From NCBI RefSeq assembly GCF_001679785.1, contig NZ_CP016286.1, positions 682,001 through 746,000 of the forward strand: a DNA stretch of 64,000 nucleotides, written 5' to 3'. The stretch's first letter is position 1. The number at the start of each line of letters is the position of its first letter. This DNA comes from Rhizobium leguminosarum (GTDB taxonomy: Bacteria > Pseudomonadota > Alphaproteobacteria > Rhizobiales > Rhizobiaceae). Of this stretch, positions 36,226-44,572 are shown piece by piece. Made by a program: the position numbers and the translations under genes. The notes below the pieces were generated by a model, which had not been told where the DNA came from, searched no databases, and worked only from the letters and a program-made list of their open reading frames with translations.

Positions 36226-37122
36226 ATGGCCTATCTTCTGCAGCAGCTGGCGAATGCGGTTCCGCTGGCCGCCCTCTATGCCGCGCTTGCCTTCGGTTAT
36301 GCCGTCGCCTTCGGCGTGACGAAGCGGGCCGATATCACCTATGGGGCGATCTTTGCCTTCGCGGGCCAGATCCTGCTGCTCTTCACCGAACTCGCTTTCA
36401 ACCGCTTCTGGCTGGTGCTGCCGGCCGCCCTTGCCGTCGGCGCCTGTGCTTCCATCGTCTATTCGCTGGCCGCGGGCCTATGGATCGGTCGCTCGATCAT
36501 GCTGCCGCTGGTCAGCAAATCGCCGAATACGGTCATCGTCGCTGCCCTCGGCATCATGATCGTGCTGATGGAGACCGCCCGGCTCGCCGCCAATACCCGC
36601 GCCATCTGGCTGCCGCCGTTCCTGAACGATACGGTCGTCTTCTGGAGCGACGGCCCGTTCAAGGTGACGCTCACCCATATCCAGTTGATCGACACCGCAT
36701 TGATGTGCGCCATCGTCGCGGTGGGTACGCTGATCCTCAGGCGCACGGCCTGGGGCCGCGTCTGGCGCGCCGTCACCGATGATCCGCTGGCCGCCGAACT
36801 CTGCGGCACCAGCGCCAACCGCGTCTTTCTTGTCGCCTATGGGGCCGCAGCCCTCGTCGCCACCATCTGCGGCATCCTCGCAACTTTCTATTACGGCTCG
36901 ATGGATTTCGGCGCCGGCCTGATGTTCGGGCTGAAGGTGCTGCTGATCGCAGCCGTCGGCGGCCATTCCGATCCGCTGCGTTCGGCAGGCGGCGCTGCCG
37001 GGCTCGCCGTCGTCGAAACCATGTGGGGCGCCTATGGCCCCTTCGTCTGGCGGGATCTGGTCGTCTTCTCGCTGCTCGTCCTGCTCTTGGTCATGAGCCG
37101 CCGGGAGCGTGTTGTTCTCTAA
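36226..37122 (+). CDS. LivH-like branched-chain amino-acid ABC permease, orphan
   Basis: 298 residues with about eight membrane helices and the LivH/LivM-type permease pattern (LAFGYAVAFGVTKRADITYG, then AWGRVWRAVTDDPLAAELCG as the EAA-like loop contacting the ATPase, and LKVLLIAAVGG). No binding protein, second permease or ATPase lies nearby. Start ATG 36226 has GGAG eight bases upstream; a GTG at 36217 is less likely. Its stop is one base from the moaE stop on the other strand. Confidence 0.85.
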   Translation: MAYLLQQLANAVPLAALYAALAFGYAVAFGVTKRADITYGAIFAFAGQILLLFTELAFNRFWLVLPAALAVGACASIVYSLAAGLWIGRSIMLPLVSKSPNTVIVAALGIMIVLMETARLAANTRAIWLPPFLNDTVVFWSDGPFKVTLTHIQLIDTALMCAIVAVGTLILRRTAWGRVWRAVTDDPLAAELCGTSANRVFLVAYGAAALVATICGILATFYYGSMDFGAGLMFGLKVLLIAAVGGHSDPLRSAGGAAGLAVVETMWGAYGPFVWRDLVVFSLLVLLLVMSRRERVVL

Positions 37123-37123
37123 C

Positions 37124-37585
37124 TTATTTCCACTTGTCGCGCGCCGCGTCGTCGGCGTCTTTCGCCGCGACCCAGTCGCCCGTGGCGCCATCCCTGGCGT
37201 GCTCCTTCTTCCAGAACGGGGCTGCAGTCTTCAGGAAATCCATGACGAAATTGGCGCCGTCGAACGCCGCCTGCCGGTGCGGTGCGGCTGCGACGACGAG
37301 CACGATATTCTCGCCGGCGGCGATCTTTCCGTAACGATGGATGGCGGTGAGGCCGAGAAGTCCGAAACGCCCGATGGCAAGATCGCCGATGCGTCGCATC
37401 TCCGCCTCCGCCATGCCGGGATAATGCTCGAGCTCGAGTGCCGCAAGCGTCCCGCCTTCATCGCGGCAGAGGCCGGAAAAGGTGACGACGGCGCCGATGC
37501 CGGGTTTGCCCTTGGAGAGGCGATCGACCTCGGCTTGCAGGTCGAAGTCCTCATGCTGGACGCGGATGGTGGGGGTGATGGTCAT
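37124..37585 (-). CDS. moaE: Molybdopterin synthase catalytic subunit
   Basis: MoaE transfers sulfur from MoaD-thiocarboxylate to precursor Z to form molybdopterin. 153 residues from ATG 37585 (MTITPTIRVQHEDFDL); the longer frame runs into the palindromic repeat and is not coding. FSGLCRDEGG, LELEHYPGMAE, HRYGKIAAGENIVLV and FWKKEHA are MoaE family motifs. Separated from moaD by a 260 bp gap that holds an inverted repeat element. Confidence 0.95.
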   Translation of the reverse strand: MTITPTIRVQHEDFDLQAEVDRLSKGKPGIGAVVTFSGLCRDEGGTLAALELEHYPGMAEAEMRRIGDLAIGRFGLLGLTAIHRYGKIAAGENIVLVVAAAPHRQAAFDGANFVMDFLKTAAPFWKKEHARDGATGDWVAAKDADDAARDKWK

Positions 37586-37648
37586 GATAGCATCCCCAAC
37601 TGCTTTGATGTCGTAGCGGAGGCTATGGAGAGGGCGTGCCGTGCCAAC

Positions 37649-37818
37649 CCCCCTCTGCCCTGCCGGGCATCTCCCCCACAAGGAGGGAGATTACGTGTGG
37701 CTCGACCATCGTGTCCACTTACCGTTTCGCCGGGCTGAAACGCCGATTGTTTGGGGAAGCCGGTGCGCCCAGCCAATCTCCCTCCTTGTGGGGGAGATGC
37801 CCGGCAGGGCAGAGGGGG
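37649..37818. repeat. RIME-like palindromic intergenic element, copy 1
   Basis: Two 44-base arms (37649-37692 and 37775-37818) are perfect reverse complements; the left arm begins CCCCCTCTGCCCTGCCGGGC and ends GGAGGGAGATT. An 82-base interior lies between them. The same arm sequence occurs at the IS481 site near 57-58 kb. It resembles the rhizobial intergenic mosaic elements (RIME type). It sits between moaD and moaE. Confidence 0.9.
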
Positions 37819-37845
37819 TAGCGAAACGGCATCACGGTCACCGCC

Positions 37846-38100
37846 CTATCCACCCGTCATCGGCGGAAATATCCCGATTTCCCGGGCGCCCGATATCGGC
37901 TCGTCATGCTCGACATGCTCCATGTCGAGCGCCACGCGGATCACGTCGGGATATTGAAGTGCAGTCTCATATTCTTCGCCCAGCGTCTTCAAATGATTCA
38001 AGAGATCGGCGACGGTGACGACGGAGGAGGGGAGATCGATCTCCTCCTCGCCCTTGCCGATGCGCTCCCGCACCCAGGCGAAATAGACAAGCCGCGTCAT
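37846..38100 (-). CDS. moaD: Molybdopterin synthase sulfur carrier subunit
   Basis: 84-residue ubiquitin-like MoaD. It ends in the Gly-Gly needed for thiocarboxylation (FPPMTGG). The N-terminus VYFAWVRERIGKGEEEIDLP is typical. It overlaps the pgsA stop by the ATGA arrangement. It works with MoaE; the window also has a molybdopterin oxidoreductase at 44.6 kb that would use the cofactor. Confidence 0.95.
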   Translation of the reverse strand: MTRLVYFAWVRERIGKGEEEIDLPSSVVTVADLLNHLKTLGEEYETALQYPDVIRVALDMEHVEHDEPISGAREIGIFPPMTGG

Positions 38101-38687
38101 TCCTCGTCATCCACGATATGTTTCACCCCGGCGCGGAAGTAGTCGTAGCCGGTATAGATGGTAAGCAGCGCCGCGATCCACAGCAGCGCGATGCCGGTCT
38201 GCGTCGTATAGGGGAAAATCTCGTCGCCGGCCGGGCCGGCGAGCAGGAAAGCGATGGCGACGAGCTGCAGCGTCGTCTTCCACTTGGCAATCCGCGTCAC
38301 CGGTACGCTGACCTTCAGCGCCGCCAGATATTCGCGCAGTCCCGACACCAGGATCTCGCGGCAGAGAATGGTGATCGCCGCCCAGATCGACCAGCCGGCG
38401 ATCGTCTGGTCGGCCGCGACCAGGAGAAGGATCGAGGCGACCAGCAGCTTGTCGGCGATCGGGTCGAGCATGCGGCCGATGTTCGACGTCTGGTTCCAGA
38501 TGCGTGCGAGATAACCGTCGAGGAAATCGGTGAGCGAGGCGATGACGAAGATCCACAGCGCCACCCAACGCGCCGTGTTGCTGATCGACAGCCTGCCCTC
38601 GATGAAGAAGCAGAGAACGATCAACGGTACGGCGAGGATGCGGCCGTAGGTCAGAAGATTGGGAATGCTGTACGCACGCGATGCCAT
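38097..38687 (-). CDS. pgsA: CDP-diacylglycerol-glycerol-3-phosphate 3-phosphatidyltransferase
   Basis: Makes phosphatidylglycerophosphate, the committed step to phosphatidylglycerol. 196 residues, four to five membrane helices, and the CDP-alcohol phosphotransferase motif DG-x2-AR-x8-G-x3-D-x3-D (DGYLAR ... GRMLDPIADK). ATG 38687 gives a conserved N-terminus SIPNLLTYGRILAVP. Placed between uvrC and moaD; the uvrC-pgsA order is also known in gammaproteobacteria. Confidence 0.96.
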   Translation of the reverse strand: MASRAYSIPNLLTYGRILAVPLIVLCFFIEGRLSISNTARWVALWIFVIASLTDFLDGYLARIWNQTSNIGRMLDPIADKLLVASILLLVAADQTIAGWSIWAAITILCREILVSGLREYLAALKVSVPVTRIAKWKTTLQLVAIAFLLAGPAGDEIFPYTTQTGIALLWIAALLTIYTGYDYFRAGVKHIVDDEE

Positions 38688-38715
38688 GGGATCGTTTCTC
38701 TGAATTGATGCACCG

Positions 38716-38768
38716 CTACAGCGCCGCGCGCCTTTTCAGACGAGCCAAGGACACTGTAACACTTTAGA
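38716..38768 (+). repeat. Dispersed palindromic repeat, family A, copy 4
   Basis: CTACAGCGCCGCGCGCCTTT, TCAGACGAGCCAAGGACACT, GTAACACTTTAG. Matches the other four copies along its whole length, with a few substitutions in the hairpin arms. It lies in the 192 bp gap between pgsA and uvrC. Confidence 0.7.
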
Positions 38769-38879
38769 ACCTCCGCATCATGCTCGGGCCGATGCGGTAG
38801 ATGACGGCTTTGGCTGCGGACCGTCAACATTCTTTCTGTCTTTTCACCGCCTTTGCGTGGAATTTGCGACGGACGGCGG

Positions 38880-40922
38880 TTATTTCGCGGCGTCGTCATG
38901 GAAATGGTTATAGACCTGCCTGGCGACGGCTTCCGATATGCCTTCGACCGCCATCAGGTCGGACAGGGCGGCGCGCGAAACCGCCTTCGCCGTACCGAAA
39001 TGCTGGAGCAGCGCGCGTTTGCGCGACGGGCCGATGCCGCCGATCTCGTCGAGCGGGTTCTTGATCATTTCCTTCTTGCGCCGCGCCCGGTGCGAGCCGA
39101 TCGCGAAACGGTGCGCCTCATCGCGCATGCGCTGGATGAAGTAGAGCACAGGATCGCGCGGCGGCAGCGTGAAACTCTCGCGTCCGGGCGGAAAGAAACG
39201 TTCGCGCCCGGCATCGCGGTCGACGCCCTTGGCAATGCCGATCGCCGTCACGCTGTCGGTGATGCCGAGTTCGGCAAGGATGGCGCGCACTGCCGTCATC
39301 TGCCCCTGGCCGCCATCGATGAGGATCACATCGGGCCAGGTCGGGAAGGGCATGTCGGCTGCATCGGGCGTGGCCACCTGCGCCGCCCGGTCAGGAATGC
39401 CTTCCTCCTTGATCAGCCGCGAGAACCGCCGCGTCATCACCTCTTTCATCATGCCGAAGTCGTCGCCGGGCGTGATGTCGGTCGATTTGATGTTGAACTT
39501 GCGGTACTGGTTCTTGACGAAACCTTCCGGCCCCGCGACCACCATGCCGCCGACGGCATTGGTGCCCATGATATGCGAGTTGTCGTAGATCTCGATGCGC
39601 TGCGGCGCATAGGCAAGCCCGAAGGTCTCCTTGAAACCTTCGAGCAGCCGCGACTGCGACGCCGTCTCGGCAAGCTTTCGCCCATGCGCCTCGCGTGCAT
39701 TGCCAACGACATGGTCGACCAGATCGCGCTTCTCGCCGCGCTGCGGCACGAGGATGGAAACCTTGTGGCCGGCCTTTTCGCTGAGTGCGGCGGCGAGCAG
39801 CTCCAGCTCCTCCACCGTCTGCGACAGCATGATCTGCTTCGGCACTGGCTTGTCGTCGTAGAACTGCGCGAGGAAGGAATTCAGCACTTCGGCGCTCGAA
39901 AGCTGCGGATCGGCCTTCGGGAAATAGGCGCGGTTGCCCCAGTTCTGGCCGGTGCGGAAGAAGAACACCTGGATGCAGGAGATGCCGCCCTCATGGTGGA
40001 TGGCGAAAACGTCAGCCTCCTCGACGCCGGCCGGATTGATGCCCTGATGGCTCTGCACATGCGACAATGCAGCCAGGCGATCGCGATAGATCGCCGCCCG
40101 CTCGAAATCGAGGTCCTCGGCCGCCTGGTTCATCGCCTCGGCCATATGCGACTTCACCTTCTGGCTCTTGCCGGACAGGAAGTCCTTCGCCTCCTGCACC
40201 AGTTCGCCGTAACCCTTGTCGCTGACCTCATGGGTGCACGGCCCGGAACAGCGCTTGATCTGGTAGAGCAGGCAGGGTCGCGTGCGCGTTTCGAAGACGC
40301 TGTCGGTGCAGGTGCGGATCAGGAAGGCGCGCTGCAGCGAGTTGATCGTCTGCCCGACCGCGCCGGCCGAAGCAAAAGGTCCGAAATAGTCGCCCTTTCG
40401 CGCTCTCGCACCGCGATGCTTGAAAATGGCAGGTGCTCGGTGGTCGCCGGTGATGAGGATATAGGGAAAGGACTTGTCGTCGCGCAAAAGCACATTAAAG
40501 CGCGGCCGCAAGCGCTTGATCAGATTCGCTTCCAGAAGCAGCGCTTCGGTTTCCGTGCGCGTCGTCACGAATTCCATATTCGCCGTCTGGCGCACCATCT
40601 GGGCGATGCGGTTGGAATGCACGCGGCCGACGGCGTAATTGTTGACGCGCTTCTTCAGGCTGCGCGCCTTGCCGACATAGAGCACGTCGCCTTCGGCATT
40701 GAACATGCGGTAGACGCCCGGGCTGTTCGGCAGCCGCTTGACGAATTCGCCGATCAGTTCCGCGCCGAGGAGCCCGGTTTCATTGAGGCTGCCCGCATTC
40801 CAGTCGACCGTCGCCGCAAGCGGAAGAGCGGCGGAAACGTCGCCTTCCACTTCGATATCGTCTTCGCTCTCATCCGTATCGTCGTAGAGAACGCCGCCAT
40901 CCGGCAGCTTTCGTCCGTTCAT
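38880..40922 (-). CDS. uvrC: Excinuclease ABC subunit C
   Basis: Nuclease of nucleotide excision repair. 680 residues: GIY-YIG domain ([20 protein letters not shown]), UVR segment ([20 protein letters not shown]), the RNase H-like second nuclease ([20 protein letters not shown] with Asp), and C-terminal helix-hairpin-helix ([17 protein letters not shown]). It carries an N-terminal extension of about 60 acidic residues. Start ATG 40922 overlaps the SDR stop (ATGA); the longer frame to 41198 lies inside the SDR gene. Confidence 0.97.
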   Translation of the reverse strand: MNGRKLPDGGVLYDDTDESEDDIEVEGDVSAALPLAATVDWNAGSLNETGLLGAELIGEFVKRLPNSPGVYRMFNAEGDVLYVGKARSLKKRVNNYAVGRVHSNRIAQMVRQTANMEFVTTRTETEALLLEANLIKRLRPRFNVLLRDDKSFPYILITGDHRAPAIFKHRGARARKGDYFGPFASAGAVGQTINSLQRAFLIRTCTDSVFETRTRPCLLYQIKRCSGPCTHEVSDKGYGELVQEAKDFLSGKSQKVKSHMAEAMNQAAEDLDFERAAIYRDRLAALSHVQSHQGINPAGVEEADVFAIHHEGGISCIQVFFFRTGQNWGNRAYFPKADPQLSSAEVLNSFLAQFYDDKPVPKQIMLSQTVEELELLAAALSEKAGHKVSILVPQRGEKRDLVDHVVGNAREAHGRKLAETASQSRLLEGFKETFGLAYAPQRIEIYDNSHIMGTNAVGGMVVAGPEGFVKNQYRKFNIKSTDITPGDDFGMMKEVMTRRFSRLIKEEGIPDRAAQVATPDAADMPFPTWPDVILIDGGQGQMTAVRAILAELGITDSVTAIGIAKGVDRDAGRERFFPPGRESFTLPPRDPVLYFIQRMRDEAHRFAIGSHRARRKKEMIKNPLDEIGGIGPSRKRALLQHFGTAKAVSRAALSDLMAVEGISEAVARQVYNHFHDDAAK

Positions 40923-41686
40923 TCCGTAATCTCCGCCACATCGGGCGTCTGCCAGGCGAGGTGCTGGCCGCCGTCGAGGGCAATCATCTGGCCGGTGATC
41001 GAGGGCGTGTCGTAAAGGAAGCGAATCGTTTGTCCGAATTCCTCCAGCGCCGGCCCTCGCTGCAAGATAAGGGCTGAGACCTGCGCTTGGAAGTCCTCCA
41101 TTGCCTGCCGCTCGCTCGGCATCGAGGGGCCGGGGCCGATGGCATTGACGCGAATGCGTGGCGCCAATGCCTGTGCAAGCGTCTGCGTCGCCGTCCACAG
41201 CGCGGATTTGGAGAGGGTATAGGAATAGAAGCTGGGCCTCAGCGCCCAGACCCGCTGGTCGATGATATTGACGATCAGCCCCGCTGCCTCAGCGGGCATC
41301 TGCTGCGCGAAGGCCGCCGCAAGGATAGAGGGCGCCCGGACATGCAGGTCGAAGTGCAATGCCCAGGTGGCGGCATTGAAACTACGCGCTGAATCATGCT
41401 GGAAGACCGACGCATTATTGACGAGCAGATCGAGCGGCCCGAGCGCCTCCGACGCCTTCGCGGCCAAGGCGCCGGTCTCGCCGATATCGGTGAGGTCGGC
41501 CTGTAGGGCGGTCGCCCGATATCCCTTTCGCCGCAATTCCGCCACCAGCTCTTCGGCCTCGCCGATGGAGCCGTTCGCGTGGATCGCAACGGAAAAGCCA
41601 TTTGCAGCAAGGTCTTCGGCGATTGCCCGGCCTATTCTTTTAGCAGCCCCTGTTATAAGGGCCGAGCGAAGTCTTTTGTGGTTCAA
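40919..41686 (-). CDS. SDR family oxidoreductase, FolM/pteridine-reductase-like
   Basis: 255 residues with cofactor motif [15 protein letters not shown] and active-site YTLSKSAL. The AKRIG (rather than ASRGIG) cofactor motif recalls pteridine reductases and FolM, which reduce dihydromonapterin or dihydrofolate; this is suggestive only. The start is TTG 41686 with AGAAGG upstream; no ATG is available before the Rossmann motif. It overlaps uvrC by four bases, an association with no obvious biochemical logic. Confidence 0.82.
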   Translation of the reverse strand: MNHKRLRSALITGAAKRIGRAIAEDLAANGFSVAIHANGSIGEAEELVAELRRKGYRATALQADLTDIGETGALAAKASEALGPLDLLVNNASVFQHDSARSFNAATWALHFDLHVRAPSILAAAFAQQMPAEAAGLIVNIIDQRVWALRPSFYSYTLSKSALWTATQTLAQALAPRIRVNAIGPGPSMPSERQAMEDFQAQVSALILQRGPALEEFGQTIRFLYDTPSITGQMIALDGGQHLAWQTPDVAEITE

Positions 41687-41798
41687 AATCGTGCCTTCTG
41701 ATCCCGCGAGTCTGTCAGCAGACTATATAGGGGCCGACGGAGATTATATAAATAGGCCGTTGCGCTTGCGTTGGGGAGGGGGATATTCTAGGTATTAT

Positions 41799-41818
41799 TT
41801 AAGAATGCGATTTCTTAA
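41799..41818. promoter_or_regulatory. Palindrome TTAAGAA-N6-TTCTTAA upstream of the outer membrane gene
   Basis: Perfect seven-base arms with a six-base spacer, a spacing typical of operators bound by dimeric regulators. It is about 230 bp before the barrel gene. The binding protein is unknown. Confidence 0.4.
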
Positions 41819-41837
41819 AATAAGTATTTTCAGCTTA

Positions 41838-41863
41838 ACACTTCAGTAGGGTTAATGAAGTGT
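41838..41863. promoter_or_regulatory. Palindrome ACACTTCA-N10-TGAAGTGT
   Basis: Perfect eight-base arms separated by ten bases (GTAGGGTTAA). It could be an operator or the start of an RNA hairpin; the sequence does not decide between these. Confidence 0.4.
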
Positions 41864-42050
41864 ATGTTGCGCCAAAGCAACATCGAATTTCAGCCATGCG
41901 GCAGCCACAATGATATCACAATTTGGCTCTTTCAAATCCGCATTTGAGTTCCAATTTCAGTCTCGATCCGGAAGGGACATCTGGCAATATCCCGCCATGC
42001 TTCACTGATAGACAGATGACAAGCGGCGCGGGACTGAAAGGAGATTAAGT

Positions 42051-42686
42051 ATGCGTGTACTCATTGCTGGCCTCATGGCCTCCGTTTTTGCAATTGCGGG
42101 CGTCTCGGCAGCTCAGGCGGCCGATGCCGTCGACCAGGTTCCGGAAGCACCGGTCGCCCAGGACGCACCAGTCAAGCCGGCAGGCAACTGGGAAGGCTTT
42201 TACCTCGGCGGCGCCGGCACCTATAACATGGGTGACTTCGGTTCCGACCGTCACACCTACGGCTTCGGCGGCCAGGTCTTCACCGGCTACAACTGGCAGC
42301 AGGGCCAGATCGTTTACGGCGTTGAATCCGATCTCGGCTACAGCGGCGACGACGTTTCCTCGGGCGGCGTCAAGAACAAGTATGGTTGGAACGGCTCCGT
42401 CCGTGGCCGCGTCGGCTACGACATGAACCCCTTCCTGCTCTACGGCACGGCCGGTCTTGCCATCGGCGACGTCAAGGTTTCCGACGATACCTCGGACGAA
42501 AGCAAGACGAACTTCGGCTATACGGTCGGCGCCGGCGTCGAAGCCTTCGTGACCAACAACATCACGACGCGCCTCGAATATCGCTACACCGACTACCAGA
42601 GCAAGGATTACGACCTCGACTCCGGCAGCTTCTCGCGCGGTTACGACGAGAACAGCGTCAAGCTCGGTATCGGCGTCAAGTTCTAA
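42051..42686 (+). CDS. Outer membrane beta-barrel protein (RopB/Omp25-like)
   Basis: 211 residues. A signal peptide (LIAGLMASVFAIAGVSAAQA, cleavage after AQA) is followed by a short acidic/Pro linker, then an eight-stranded barrel starting WEGFYLGGAGTYN and ending in Phe (KLGIGVKF), the usual C-terminal signal for outer membrane insertion. Segments GYNWQQGQIVYGVESDLGY and LEYRYTDYQSKDYD match the rhizobial RopB / Brucella Omp25 group. Start ATG 42051 has AAAGGAGATTAAGT, a strong ribosome-binding site. A strong terminator follows, as expected for an abundant protein. Confidence 0.9.
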   Translation: MRVLIAGLMASVFAIAGVSAAQAADAVDQVPEAPVAQDAPVKPAGNWEGFYLGGAGTYNMGDFGSDRHTYGFGGQVFTGYNWQQGQIVYGVESDLGYSGDDVSSGGVKNKYGWNGSVRGRVGYDMNPFLLYGTAGLAIGDVKVSDDTSDESKTNFGYTVGAGVEAFVTNNITTRLEYRYTDYQSKDYDLDSGSFSRGYDENSVKLGIGVKF

Positions 42687-42709
42687 GCCGACCGAATATC
42701 CTGATATGT

Positions 42710-42737
42710 AAAAGCCGGGCACGTCGCCCGGCTTTTT
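42710..42737 (+). terminator. Rho-independent terminator of the outer membrane barrel gene
   Basis: AAAAGCCGGGC and GCCCGGCTTTTT form a stem of about ten bases with loop ACGTC and run straight into the T-tract, 24 bases after the stop codon. Confidence 0.92.
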
Positions 42738-42767
42738 GCTGCAGACAGACCGCTGAAAAACCCGCGA

Positions 42768-42885
42768 CGTCATCCTCGGCCTTGTGCCGAGGATCTGCGC
42801 ACGTCAAAATAAGTGTTTGAAACAAATATTTTTCCGCCAGAATAATTGGGGTGGTCAGATGCTCGGCACAAGGCCGAGCATGACG
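42768..42885. repeat. Inverted repeat element, family C
   Basis: Left arm CGTCATCCTCGGCCTTGTGC (42768 onward, through about 42793) and right arm ending CGAGCATGACG (42861-42885) are near-perfect reverse complements of about 25 bases; each arm also folds on itself (CCTCGGC...GCCGAGG). An AT-rich interior of about 67 bases lies between. This motif (GTCATCCTCGG...CCGAGGATC) looks like a common rhizobial intergenic palindrome. Confidence 0.75.
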
Positions 42886-42908
42886 GAAGAGACTTTGTCA
42901 GCAAACTG

Positions 42909-42936
42909 AAGCCGGGCACGGCGCCCGGCTTTTTGC
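42909..42936 (+). terminator. Second, near-identical terminator
   Basis: AAGCCGGGC-ACG-GCGCCCGGCTTTTT with the same trailing TTGCTGC as the terminator at 42710. It faces the same way, so it looks like a duplicate rather than the terminator of the GST gene on the other strand. Confidence 0.75.
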
Positions 42937-42961
42937 TGCCCGCTTTTTTGTTTCCCGTCGC

Positions 42962-43558
42962 TCAGCCCTCAGACTTGAGCTCGCTGTGGGCCGGGAATTT
43001 CTTGTCGAACTGCCGCTGCCAGTCGATCAGCGGCGCATGATCGGCTTCCCACTGGTCCTTGAAGCGCAGCTCGAGATAATCGAGCGTCGCGGCCAGCGCG
43101 AAATGTCCGCCATTGAGCTTCTTGCCTGTTTTCGGCGGGTTGGCGCTGAGATGAGCGAGCGCGCTCGTCGCCTTCTCCCACTGCCGGTCGATCCACGGCT
43201 GATGAATCTTTTCCTCGTCGCGGAAGCGCCGCTCGTAGACGATCGCAAGCAGGCAGTCGCAGATGCCGTCGCAGAGCGCCTCGAGGATTTCCGCATCCGT
43301 GCGCTTGCCCTTCTTGGAGGGGTAGAGCCCGCCCTTCGTCAGACGGTCGAAATAATGCATGATCGCCACGCTGTCGTATATCGAGACCCCGTCATCGGTC
43401 AGCAGCGTCGGGATCTTGCCGAGCGGATTGTTGTCCACCAGGATCGCCGGTCCGGTATTGGTGTCGACCCGGATGGCGTTCAGCTCCAGCCCCAGAAAAT
43501 GCGCGGCCATCCGCACCTTGTTGGAATAGGGCGAGGCGGGCGAACAAAGGAGCTTCAT
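42962..43558 (-). CDS. Glutathione S-transferase family protein
   Basis: 198 residues from ATG 43558 (MKLLCSPASPYSNKVRMAA). The N-terminal thioredoxin-like domain contains NNPLGKIPTLLTDDGVSIYDSVAIMHYFD (proline and Ser/Asp for glutathione), and the C-terminal domain is helical. The frame is open to 43909 but that part reads through rlmJ and is not coding. Different subgroup from the GST at 33.8 kb. Substrate unknown. Confidence 0.9.
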   Translation of the reverse strand: MKLLCSPASPYSNKVRMAAHFLGLELNAIRVDTNTGPAILVDNNPLGKIPTLLTDDGVSIYDSVAIMHYFDRLTKGGLYPSKKGKRTDAEILEALCDGICDCLLAIVYERRFRDEEKIHQPWIDRQWEKATSALAHLSANPPKTGKKLNGGHFALAATLDYLELRFKDQWEADHAPLIDWQRQFDKKFPAHSELKSEG

Positions 43559-43620
43559 GGGACACCTGATGAGGTTGCGGAGCTGCGGCGCGCGGACTAT
43601 TCCGTAAGCAGCTTGCCTGG

Positions 43621-44490
43621 TCAATCGTCCTTGACCGCCTTGTTCTCGCCGCGCAGCCAGAAGGCGCGGTGCGAGGCGAAACGGTCTTGCGCCAGATGGT
43701 CCTTCAATGCGGGCAGCAATTGGTGCAACTCGTCCTTCAGCGTGAAGGGCGGGTTGACGATGACGAGGCCTGAGCCCGTCAGTCCCGTAATGCCGCGATC
43801 GCTGCGAACGGCAAGTTCGGCGCAGAGCATTTTCGGGATGTCGAGCGCCTGCAGCCTCTCGTGGAATTCCTTGATCGGCGCGCCCTTCTTCAGCGGATAC
43901 CACAGGCAATAGGTACCGCCGGGAAAGCGCCGATAGGCCTTTTCCAGCCCTTCGGCCAGCCGCTGATATTCGTCCTCCTCCTCGAAGGGCGGATCGACGA
44001 GCACGATGCCGCGCTTCTCCTTCGGCGGCAGATGCGCGCCGAGCGCCAGCCAGCCGTCAAGCTCGGTGATGCGGGCATGGTGATCGCCCTCGAACAGCCG
44101 GTGCAGCCTGACGTAGTCTTCGGGATGCAGTTCCATCGCCGACAGCCGGTCCTGCGGCCGGAACAGCATGCGCGCAAGTTTCGGCGAGCCGGGATAGAAG
44201 CGGATGCCGCCCTGCGGATTGAGTTCGCGGATTGCCGAGAGGTAGGGCTCCAGCAGTTCGGAAACCTGAGGGCCGAGGTCCGCCTCCATCAGCTTGCCGA
44301 TGCCATCGAGCCATTCGCCGGTTTTCTGCGCTTCTTCGGAGGAGAGGTCGTAGAGCCCGATGCCGGCATGCGTGTCGAGCACGCGGAACCCGCCATCCTT
44401 TTTCTGCATGTAACGGATCAGCCGCGTCAGCACGACATGTTTCAGCACATCGGCAAAGTTGCCCGCGTGATAGATGTGGCGGTAGTTCAT
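43621..44490 (-). CDS. rlmJ: 23S rRNA (adenine-2030-N6) methyltransferase RlmJ
   Basis: 289 residues of the RlmJ/YhiR family, which methylates A2030 in 23S rRNA. SAM-binding motif VLDTHAGIGLYDL and catalytic DPPFEEEDEY (DPPY-type). The N-terminal MNYRHIYHAGNFADVLKHVVL is highly characteristic. Divergent from the molybdopterin oxidoreductase. Confidence 0.95.
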   Translation of the reverse strand: MNYRHIYHAGNFADVLKHVVLTRLIRYMQKKDGGFRVLDTHAGIGLYDLSSEEAQKTGEWLDGIGKLMEADLGPQVSELLEPYLSAIRELNPQGGIRFYPGSPKLARMLFRPQDRLSAMELHPEDYVRLHRLFEGDHHARITELDGWLALGAHLPPKEKRGIVLVDPPFEEEDEYQRLAEGLEKAYRRFPGGTYCLWYPLKKGAPIKEFHERLQALDIPKMLCAELAVRSDRGITGLTGSGLVIVNPPFTLKDELHQLLPALKDHLAQDRFASHRAFWLRGENKAVKDD

Positions 44491-44572
44491 TTTCGCTGAT
44501 GTCCGTATGAATTCGCGTCATGGGAAATTTTTGTGGCTTTTGGCCGTACAAGCCTTGGAATATACAAATGCC

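Larger units (their letters stand above)
41687..42050. other. AT-rich leader region of the outer membrane barrel gene
   Basis: 364 bases without a gene, clearly lower in GC than the rest. It holds two palindromes: TTAAGAA-TGCGAT-TTCTTAA at 41799-41818, and ACACTTCA...TGAAGTGT starting near 41838. The long leader and palindromes suggest regulated expression of the downstream barrel gene. Confidence 0.65.
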
